This document shows, one piece after another, positions 33,878 to 43,300 of a stretch of 64,000 nucleotides of DNA. The DNA comes from Eledone cirrhosa (taxonomy: Eukaryota; Mollusca; Cephalopoda; Octopoda; Eledonidae). The stretch is taken from positions 356,523,066 to 356,587,065 of the forward strand of contig OZ024742.1 of the NCBI GenBank assembly GCA_964016885.1, written 5' to 3'. Below the pieces are notes generated by a model. That model was given only the letters and a program-made list of their open reading frames with translations. It was not told the origin of the DNA and did not search any database. A program made the position numbers and the translations under genes. How positions within the stretch are numbered: position 1 is the first letter of the stretch; each line of letters begins with the position of its first letter.

Positions 33878-34083
33878 AGTGGATTGGCAGTATCGGTAGA
33901 GGGTCGGACGCCATGCTTTGACGCATAGAGTTACGTCCCTTTATGATCTGAGTTCAAATCCCGCCGAGGTTAACTTTGCCTTTCATCCTTACGGGGTCGA
34001 TAAAGTAAAGTACCAGTAATGTAATGCGTATTTGCTGGCCTTGTGCCTAAAATAGAAACAATTATTATTATTATAATTATTAC
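33878..34083 (+). mobile_element. SINE-A copy
   Basis: A well-preserved full copy: head GGATTGGCAGTATCGGTAGA, GGTCGGACGCCATGCTTT, B-box-like GAGTTCAAATCC, body GGGGTCGATAAAGTAAAG, tail AGAAACAATTATTATTATTA. The tail is directly followed by an R4-B LINE fragment. Confidence 0.9.
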
Positions 34084-34328
34084 AGTTGCATTTATCTTGC
34101 TTTATGTTCATACGAGTTATCACCAAGTCACAACCAGTGACCTCAAGAGACAACAAGGTCCGCCATGTTCAAGAAAGAACATACATACTCACACATGCAT
34201 CTTTAGGTGTTTAGACTTGTGATGTACTTATATTGACAGAATCTTCCTTAGTATATGGGCAGTTCCCATTAGTACTATCTTTTGTATTTCTCCTTTACTC
34301 AGTCCTTCAGTCTCCGATTTCAGTCCAG
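34084..34328 (-). mobile_element. R4/Dong-like LINE (family R4-B), short deleted copy
   Basis: Positions 34088-34298 match the 3' end of the intact R4-B element (40332-40540) with about six differences. The match then jumps about 580 bp to the equivalent of 41118-41147 (CAGTCCTTCAGTCTCCGATT) and stops. Thus the copy is 5'-truncated and internally deleted. (ATT)n tracts lie on both sides. Confidence 0.85.

Positions 34329-34360
<32 letters not shown>
34329..34360. repeat. (ATT)n tract
   Basis: About ten ATT units between the R4-B fragment and the 5' end of Tx1-like copy 2. Confidence 0.95.
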
Positions 34361-34361
<1 letters not shown>

Positions 34362-34570
34362 GGCGACCTACGTAGTAAATCGTATCATCGTGAGCTCCGC
34401 AAAGGTTTGTTATTTCCGTTTGTTAAAAATTGCCATTTATGGAAATTTTTTATTGTTAACTATATATAAGCGCACATACATTGTTTTCCGAAAAGGACAC
34501 CCAAAAAGATTGGGGCCTTGTGCCCAAAATTTAAACTTTTATGATTATCAAAAAATTTCCTTGAAAAAAA

Positions 34571-35996
34571 ATGGCTAATTCACCACTGCACCAAGCAGCT
34601 GAAAGCCTTTCTCACAAATTAACACCTCACACCGACACCACCATTGTAAATGATATTACGTCTGCCAACACACACAATTTAAGCACTAGCAATATTTTAA
34701 ATTTGTCTCAGACAGACATTCATTTCCCGCCATTACCAATGACTGCAGGTGTTAAAGCCGCCACCACCACCACCGCGAAAACCCCCACCCCCACCACCAC
34801 CGCGACAACAGAAACAAAAGGAAAAAATAAATCAACTCGTGATGTCGAAATATTTTCAACCAAAATGGACTCTCCCAAACCGGATTTAACTGACGTCACC
34901 ACCACCACAACTGAAACTAAAATTAATAATAACAAAAATAACGATAGCAACAACAACAACAATGACATTAAAAAAACGACCCTGAGTTTTGCCAGAGTAG
35001 CAAAACAGTTCGAAGCATTTACGGTAACTCAGGAGGATTTAGAAAATGCCAAACAAATGGTAAAGAAAGATGGTTACAGGGTCAGCCCCCCCCACACCTA
35101 ATAAAATGGAGCATCGGCGCCTATGCACTGTGTCGTATCGAACAATAAATGTAAAATCGCGCCGAGTGGAACGGGCATCCGAGTCCCAAATCCAAAAAGC
35201 TTTGGGACATGTATGGGCAAGAAAAACCCACATCAGACGTGGGCAGAAGTATGGAACCGTGGACGTGTTCTTTGAAACACCAGAGGAGGCTAGAGAACAC
35301 TCCATGGACCCATTAAGAAGTGACGATTTCACTCTCGTCCCAAGCTATTGTGGCCAGAGACTCGTAAAGATCAGGGTGACCCACGTTCCACCGGCCATCG
35401 AAATTCCCTGGTTAATAGCGGCCGTCCTCGCCGGCATCGAAGCCAACACAAAGATAATAGCAATAGCAAAAGAAAAGCAGGAGAACTGGTCCGGATCTGG
35501 GATGGAGCTCCTGATCCAAGCGGACCAAAAAAGCATTGAGGAGATCCCAGAGGTAATAGACCTCACTGACGGCAGCCACCTCACCGTAATTGTCGAGGGC
35601 AGAAGGCCTAGGTGTGTCGTTTGTGGTGAAGGAACCCACCTAAGGGCTTTCTGCCCTCAGGCTAAAAGGTTGAGGCCACCTCTCCTACCCACCCCAGTGA
35701 CACAACCATCAACACCACCAGTAGCAGAGATGGCAGCAACAACTGTAGCAGCAACAACAGAAGCAACTATAACAGCAACAACCCCAGCAACAGTAGCAAA
35801 ACCAACACCACCACCACCAGCAAAACCAAGACCACCACCACCCAACGCTTCAGAACTAGCACCAGCGCCTACACCATCCACCACGCCACAACCAAAACTA
35901 ACGCCTGTGGAGGATTTTCCACTCCCCGGCCTATCACAACTGGAGACAGATTGTGACGACGAGGAGTGGGAAACGGTATCAGGAAAAAAAAAATAA
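34571..35996 (+). pseudogene. Tx1-like ORF1 (Gag-like, zinc knuckle), one frameshift
   Basis: Two overlapping frames, 34571-35101 and 35070-35996, join across a C8 run at about 35086-35093. A one-base length change there is the only break. The N-terminal part is Thr/Asn-rich and ends with TLSFARVAKQFEAF. The second part has a folded domain (KYGTVDVFFETPEEA, LVPSYCGQRLVKIRV), then a CCHC knuckle C-x2-C-x4-H-x4-C at residues 182-195 of the second frame, then a Thr/Pro/Ala-rich linker and an acidic end. Role by analogy: nucleic-acid binding protein of the LINE RNP. Homopolymer frameshifts can also be sequencing errors. Confidence 0.75.
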
Positions 35997-36089
35997 ACCA
36001 AAAAAGAAAAAAATTCTCTTCCTTCCCCCTCCAAAAACAAAATACAGAGGGAAACAAATTAATTAACAAACAAAAAAGTTAGGACAGAT

Positions 36090-36551
36090 ATGCCACCATC
36101 CACACCAGCATCACCAACCCCATCAACCCAAACACCAACACCATCACCATCACTAACCCCAACACCACCATCACCTACACCACAAAAGTCACCAAAATGC
36201 GAAACAGAAACAAACCCACAACAAACGCAAACAAAACAAAACAACCAAAACGATACACACTACACAGCATTAAATTTGAACAACAAGCAATTATTACACT
36301 ACATCCAACACAACACCAGTATCACAGAAAAAGACTACACAACAACCCAAACATTCACACCACCTCCACACATACAAATCACTCGCATCACACAGAAAAC
36401 GTACATGACACTAAAACAAAAATTCCCCAAAGACATCGGAGACTTCCGACAAGCACTCTCCAGGAGAATTTATAAGGACATCCTTCCTGATGAGGCCACA
36501 AGCAGTGAAAAGGATGGAAAAACCGTCCTTCCCCTACGAGAAGTAAGGTAA
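36090..36551 (+). CDS. Small middle ORF of Tx1-like LINE (function unknown)
   Basis: 153 codons between ORF1 and ORF2. It lies in the frame of the second ORF1 part but beyond its TAA stop. The first 60 residues are Pro/Thr/Ser low complexity. The C-terminal ~75 residues look folded: FPKDIGDFRQALSRRIYKDI. The decayed copy 1 keeps the same block (VGDFRDL...RRVYSDIL at about 30290-30345), so it is probably selected protein sequence. It may be the C-terminus of ORF1 cut off by a stop, or a separate ORF. Both copies end this block in an AGGTAAG that looks like a splice donor (36542-36552; about 30398-30404). Confidence 0.55.
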   Translation: MPPSTPASPTPSTQTPTPSPSLTPTPPSPTPQKSPKCETETNPQQTQTKQNNQNDTHYTALNLNNKQLLHYIQHNTSITEKDYTTTQTFTPPPHIQITRITQKTYMTLKQKFPKDIGDFRQALSRRIYKDILPDEATSSEKDGKTVLPLREVR

Positions 36552-36585
36552 GTGGTCTTTCCCATCTTGTCCAATCCTTTTCAAC

Positions 36586-39500
36586 ATGACCTCACTCAGA
36601 ATAGGCAGCATAAATGCGCGTGGCTTGGGGTCGTCATGGAAGCAGGGCCACCTGCTCAACGACCTCAGGTCACTAAACATAGATGTAGTGGCAATCAGCG
36701 AGACCAGAATCTCCGATGCACGGGCCTTCGCACCGATCTTCGGCGGCTACGATGTGTACGCATCTCCCAGCCGTCCGGGATCGGGGGGAGGAGTTGCTGT
36801 GCTTTTTCGGAGAGGTTTGGATCTTGCCATACGGGCCATCTTCCTGGACCCAGAAGGTAAGTTGGTGGTGATGGACGTGACCAGCGGAGACGGGCAAGCT
36901 TTCAGGTTAGTGGCCGTCTATGCCCCGACAGGAGCAGGGCGGCCTGATTTAATCCGGCGTCTGGTGACCTGTCTTGGAACGTCTCGCTCTTTAGTATTAG
37001 TGGGCGACTGGAACGGGATCTTAGATGCACGCTGGGATTGTGTGGGATTAGTAGATAGTGAAGGAGGGTGCAAGAGTCTCACCAACCTGCTCAGGCGTTT
37101 TGAACTGTCTGACAGGTACCGAATGTATTTCCCGAATGTACCAATGTGGACTTGGACAAATCGCATAGGGTCATCCAGATCATATCTAGATAGAGTATTT
37201 TGTAGGGAAATAGATAGGTCTAGCATAGGCTGTCCACAATTCAAGATAGTCAGCTACACGGACCACAAATTCGTGATCTGTGTGCCTGACTTAGATAGGC
37301 TTCATAGACGAGGACCCGGCTACTGGAAGCTAAACGCGTCCTTACCAGCGCGCAAGGCCTACAGAGACCGGATTAGCGAACTAGTTAAGCGGGCGTTGAC
37401 GGGGGCCATCGTCAACAACAAGTGGTGGTTTGCTCTGAAAAGAGCAATTAGAATAGAGTCCATTAGGTTTAGTAAGGCTTTAGCAATAGAGAAAAATAGA
37501 GCAGAGGGAGAATTAGTTAAAAAATTAGACGAGGCGCTTAGCAAAGGCATCGCGACCGACGTACTTGCGGCGAAATTGGCCCTTGACCAATTCTTCAATG
37601 CAAAGCACGAAGGCTGCGTTGTCAGAGCTAGGGTGCGTGCTCTCAGACACGAGGGGACGAAAGCCGTTCAATGGGCCCGAGTGGCGGAGGCGCGTCGTGG
37701 CAATAAAGCCACGATCCGGTCTTTGGTGGACCACGACGGGGGCATGCTACTCGATCCCGGGCAAATGTGTGAAGCTTTTCAGCGACACTTCGCTCAACTG
37801 TTCGGGGTCAGTGGCGGGCCGGATCGAGGGATGGACTTTAGTGTCTACCTCGACGGACTGCCGCGGCTTTCGGCCACTGAGGCGGAGTGTTGCGAAAAGC
37901 CGATAACAAGCGCTGAAGTACGGGAGGCAATGACTGGCTGCACAAGGGGTAAATCGCCTGGTTTGGATGGTCTGCCCTATGAACTTTACGTACAAATGCC
38001 AGACTTGTTCGGAGGCCTTTTGGCGGACGTCTACTGCAACTGGCAACAGAACGGGAAAATACCCAGCTCTGTGAGCCGAGGAGCGGTGGCGCTGCTGAGA
38101 AAGGATCCGAACAAGGGGGATAACATAGATAATTTTAGGCCCATAACTCTGCTAAACACAGAGTTCAAGATTTTGGCCAAGGTGCTAGCAAAGAGTTGGC
38201 GCTTGTCGTTGGTGGTCTGGTGGCAGAGGCACAGACATGCGCCATTCCCGACAGATCCATCCACGACAACCTCCACCTCATGCGATACATCGTAGAGAGG
38301 GTAGCTAGGGAACCTGGCACGGGTGGGTCTTTGATCAATTTAGATCAGTCGAAAGCCTTCGATAGGGTCGACCATCGTTACCTAGCGGCAGTCCTGAGGG
38401 CGGCTGGCTTTGGGCCCGTCTTCAGAGGCTGGATCGCTGCCATGCACAGCGACATTTGCTCTGTAGTGAGAGTGAACGGTCACCTTTCGGAACCGTTCAA
38501 CATCATGCGCTCGGTCCGCCAAGGATGTCCCCTCTCGTCCCTATTGTACGTATTGACTCTCGAGCCATTACTGCACAAACTGGAGACGTTGAGGGGGGGG
38601 AGGTCCCGCGCGAACTAGGATGCGGAAGATCCGTGTCAGCATATGCGGACGATGTCACCGTAGTGGTGTCGAACGCCAAACACATCGAGGCGATCGGCAC
38701 TACACTAAGAGAATACGAAGCGGTGACAGGAGCAATGATCAACCAGGAAAAGTCAGTGGGCCTGCAGCTCGGCACCTGGAGAGGCAGGTCCATGCCGTCC
38801 AACAGCGTCGTCGGGCGCTGGACGGACGGACCGGTTAAATTGCTAGGGGTCTGGTTCGGTCCAAACCTCCAGACGGACAAAAACTGGGACGAGGTGACGA
38901 GCAGGGTGGCTTCTCTCACCCAGAAATGGGCCGAGAGGAAGCTATCCCTGAAAGGTCGAGCGGAGGTGGCTAACGCGTACATCGCGTCCGTCATATACTA
39001 CCGCCTGACCGTCGTACCTTGTTCTAAGCCCCGCCTGACTGCGCTAGAGCGTTTGCTCTTTCGCTTCTTGTGGAAGGGACGCGCTCCGATGGTCAGGCGG
39101 TCCATCTGCTGTCAACACCCGCTACGTGGAGGGCTGGGCATGCCGTGGCTGATGATGCGCAGACATGCGCTCAGGATACGCATCTCCACCTCTTCCTCGA
39201 CGGTGATCAGGTGTGGTCGCCGTTTGCTAGACACGTTTTTCCCCAGCTCGTCTCCTTGACGGAGCTGCAGTCCTGGGTCAAGCGAAGACCGAGAGGGAGC
39301 GCTGGGAGACTGGAATGTCTTCAGGCGCTCACAGCCCTCGACCAATTGGGCAATGTGATCGGTGGAAACTCCACCTTGGCGTTCTATCGGGGATTAGTGG
39401 AGGGTAAGAGCGACGACGTACTTGGAGAAACTCTAGGCGTCGACGAAAATCAACTAGCCAATCTCTTCGGAAGGACTTTCGGGCCGGGGCCTATGGACAA

Positions 39501-40008
39501 CTTCCAGGAATCCCTGGCCTGGCAGTGCTACCGGGGAGCTTTGCCAGTTCGGGATAAACTCTACAGGCATGGAGGTGCCGTCAGCCGGGCATGTCCGAGA
39601 TGCGCACAGGGCAACGAAACCGTCCTGCACGCACTCGTCCATTGTCCGAGCATTGCTGACTTGTGGGTTTATGTAGAACACCTGCTGTCACGTGTAGGAC
39701 GGATCCAGCTATCAGCTGAGTCCATCGTGAGGATTGCCCCGCCCTCTTTCTTTAGCCGGGAAGGGAAGGCAGTTTTTATCTGTCTGGTGGCCATGGCGAA
39801 AGAGATAGTATGGTGGACACGTTTGAAAGGGCTGAAGACGAGCACTGACCTCTTCGGTGATGCCCTGATTAACTTTTTCAAATTTCATTTGAAAAGGAAA
39901 ATCAGGGTAGAGAGGGAAGTGCTCTCTTCCCAGCATTTTGTTGAAAGATGGGTGAGAGAAGCAAGTATGGCCCGAATGAATGGGCCTTCTCTGAGTATGT
40001 GTCTGTAA
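36586..40008 (+). pseudogene. Tx1-like ORF2: endonuclease and reverse transcriptase, three frameshifts
   Basis: Frame 36586-38195: AP endonuclease (GSINARGLGS, ISETRIS, LVLVGDWNGILDARWD, SYTDHKFV), a connector, then GKSPGLDGLPYELY and NFRPITLLNTEFKILAK. Frameshift near 38195; frame to about 38590: LINLDQSKAFDRVDHRYL and VRQGCPLSSLLY. Frameshift at the G8 run 38593-38600; frame to about 39175: catalytic YADD (38642-38653), VKLLGVWFG, thumb. Frameshift back near 39175 to frame 39070-40008: the C-terminal region with CCHC C-x2-C-x8-H-x4-C (CPRCAQGNETVLHALVHC) and the natural stop at 40008. The motif set fits Tx1/L1-group LINEs. All catalytic residues survive. Confidence 0.85.
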
Positions 40009-40111
40009 ACTAAAGGTGGAAAACTGGGAGAGGGCACTTGCCCTGGTGGTCAGGGTCACTGTGGTCTTTTAAAGGGCTTTCTCCACAAATGTCCCTCGGA
40101 AGTCTCCCCCC

Positions 40112-40308
40112 TATTGAATATCGAGCCGCTACCTGCAGCATCAGATATTCCGGATGTATCAGAGGTTGTTTGTTGTTTCCAGCAAGCATGCCTTTTGAAG
40201 TGTTCTAAAAAAGGGGGCTTGACTAATGTTCTTTAACCCTCCTTGAAAACTCTAGTGCTCCTATGACAATTGGGATGACGTTGATCTCTGACAATCCCAA
40301 ATACTTTT
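40112..40308 (-). mobile_element. R4-A LINE 3' fragment
   Basis: Matches 24593-24790 of the minus-strand R4-A element (CTACCTGCAGC.TCAGATATTC, CCAGCAAGCATGCCTT). It lacks the terminal 3' UTR. The left junction is fused to the Tx1-like LINE. The right end, its 5' end, abuts (ATT)n and then R4-B. Confidence 0.8.
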
Positions 40309-40331
40309 ATTATTATTATTATTATTATTAT
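40309..40331. repeat. (ATT)n tract at 3' end of R4-B LINE
   Basis: About seven ATT units between the R4-A fragment and the 3' end of the intact R4-B element. Confidence 0.9.
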
Positions 40332-43300
40332 TTGCGTTTATCTTGCTTTATGTTCATACGAGTTATCACCAAGTCACAACCAGTGACCTCAAGAGACAAC
40401 AAGGTCTGCCATGTTCAAGAAAGAACATACATATTCACACATGCATCCTTAGTGTTTAGACTTGTGATGTACTTATATTGACAGGATCTTCCTTAGTATA
40501 TGGGCAGTTCCCATTAGTACTATCTTTTGTATTTCTCCTATACGCGGGTTTCCTGGGATTTGCGATAAGTAGTCGTTAGACCCCTTAGGTATCATTCCCA
40601 GAGCGCCTACAACCACTGGTATTGTTTTAGTTCTCAATTTCCACATTTTTCCAATTTCTATCTCCAGGTCCTTATACTTGCTCAATTTTTCAAATGTTTT
40701 TATAGATACATTCTTGTCTATTGGAACAGACATATCAATTAGCAGGCATACCCTCCTTTGAAAGTCCTTCAATATTATATCAGGTCTATTTGCATCTATT
40801 TTTCGGTCTGTTTGGATGCTAAAGTTCCACAAGATTGAGATGCGATCGTTTTCAAGTATGGGAGGTGGTTGATGCTCCCACCAATTCTTTTGATGGGGCA
40901 GGTCAAAATGCTTACACATTAACCAATGTATGTATTGTGCAGCTCTGTCATGCCTGTTTAGGTATTCGGTTGGAGCTATAGGACTGCACATTGAAATTAT
41001 ATGGTCAATGGTCTCTGGTTGTTTTTTGCATACACGGCATAATGGGCTGCACCCATTTTTTATTATGTTGGCTTGGTAATTTTTTGTTGGCAGACACTGA
41101 TCTTGTGCCGATATAATCAGTCCTTCAGTCTCCGATTTCAGTCCAGAGGATGCCAACCACTGATGGGTTAAAGTTTTGTCAACATCAGGATTGTTAGCTC
41201 GCTCTGGGTATGTTCCATACAGAGGCTCTTCTTGCCATTTCTTAGCCAGTTTCTGTAGCAGTTCTTTCTTTGCAGTTACTTTTACCTGCTTTGCTTTTTC
41301 TGTGTTTTCCATTTCAGCAGTAAATGGGACTTCTGAAATTTGTAGTCCATTACTGTATCTTTGTGCATCTTTCGTAATGGAATATGATCTTTTGGTGCTT
41401 TCGTGTTTCAAAACGAGTTTGATCATCCAATCATGTGATTCCCTTAGATATGTGGATAATCCAATTGTTGCAGTTTTCAACGCAATGTCTAACTGGATTA
41501 ACCCACGTCCTCCTTCTTTCCTAGGGAGATATATTCTATCTATGTCTGCCTTAGGGTGATGCATTCTGTGCATGGTTAAGAATTTTCGGATTTTTGTATC
41601 GAGCCTACGGATCTCTGTGCTTGACCAGTTGATGACATTGTAACTGTAGGTTACTACTGGTATGGCAAGCGTGTTTATGGCATCGATCCTATTCCTTGCA
41701 TTCAATTCCGTTCTTAAGATTGCTCTGACTCTGCGGTAACATTCCTTCCTTATCCTTTCCCTCATTGTCGAGTGCTTGATTCCGTCTCCTTCACAAACAC
41801 CTAGATATTTGTAAGTTTTTTCTTGATCAAGCTCTCTTATCACGTTCCCCCGATCAAGATTAATGTCTGAACTCTTCAGCAGCCTTCCTCTGGTGAACGT
41901 TGCTTTGGCGCATTTATCCAGTCCAAACTCCATTTTAATGTCATCACTGAACTGCTTCACAGTCGATAATAGCCCTTGCAATTGTTCATCATTTTTTGCA
42001 AATAGTTTCAGGTCATCCATGTAGAACAGGTGATTAATGGTTTTGTCATAGACTCTATATCCATGTTTTGTTTCATTGAGCATTTTACTTAATGGTATAA
42101 GTGCGATGCAGAATAAAAGCGGTGATAAAGAGTCACCCTGAAAAATTCCACAATTAATATTAACTTCTCCAGCTTCCAGTGATTTTGTTTCACTATTCAA
42201 AAGGAGTGTCGTTCTCCATGTCTTCATACTGAATGACAAAAACCTCCTGACAACGGGGGATATTTTGAAAATCTCTAAACATTTTTCAATCCAACTGTGT
42301 GGCAAACTATCGAATGCTTTTTTATAATCTATCCAAGCAATCGATAGATTTTTGTGTCTATTATGACAATCTTCCAGTATCATTTTGTTAACCAGAAGCT
42401 GATCCTTACAGCCATATGAGCCTCGTTTACACCCTTTCTGCTCAATGGGAAATAGGTCATTTGTTATCAGGTGGTCATATGTGTATTCAGTTAGGACTGA
42501 TGTTAAAATTTTATACATTGTGGTCAAGCAGGTTATCGGTCTGTAATTTTTGGGATTGTTTGTCTCATCATTCTTCGGTAGCAGGAATGTAATGCCGTTA
42601 ACTAGCCATGATGGTATCTTTTCTGGCTCCTTACCTATTTCATTGTAAAGTTGGGCTAACAGCTCATGAGACTCTGTGAAGGCATTTATCCAAAAGTTTT
42701 GTATTTTGTCTTTTCCTGGGGATTTCCATTTGCTGGTTTTTCTTAGAGCCAAGCGCAACTGTTCAACTGTTATATTTTCCCATGTTTGTTCTTCAAGGTG
42801 AGCTGTTTCTTTCATTTGTCTGTCTATCCATGGGGCATGTATGTTATGAACTTTTTCTTCGGCCCAGATCTTTTCCCAGAATTCTTGCACATCCTCCTTG
42901 GGTGGTATTGATTTAGCAGTTATTGTTGACTTACCAATTTTTCTGTAGAAGTTTCTTTGGTTGTTTTTGAACATATTATTGTCCTTATAGAATCTAGATC
43001 GTTTTTCAAAGCGCCTTATACGAGCAGCTTTGGCCGACACTTTTTGCTTGATTGTTTCTATCAGCATGTCTATGTCACATGTTGATCTTATACTGTACTT
43101 TTTTTTAAATTTTCTAAGTTTAGTTTGTTTAACATGTTCACCTACTTTATAGTTTGTTAAAATTTCTATGTCAGATCGGAGAAGGTTTATTTGGCGATTG
43201 TTGTTATCTTGCCAAGTAGATTTCTTGTGGGAATTCCTTTGTTTTTTCATCTTCACTCCACATAAGTGAGTGGTGACTTTAGCCGATGCATAATAGAGAT

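Larger units (their letters stand above)
34361..40111 (+). mobile_element. Tx1/L1-like LINE, copy 2 (lightly damaged)
   Basis: Layout: a ~210-bp 5' UTR, ORF1 (34571-35996), a middle ORF (36090-36551), ORF2 (36586-40008) and a short 3' UTR ending near GGAAGTCTCCCCCCTATTGA. It has the same orientation and arrangement as copy 1, whose 3' end lies about 650 bp upstream. The 3' end is fused to an R4-A fragment at a shared ATTGAA. Confidence 0.8.
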
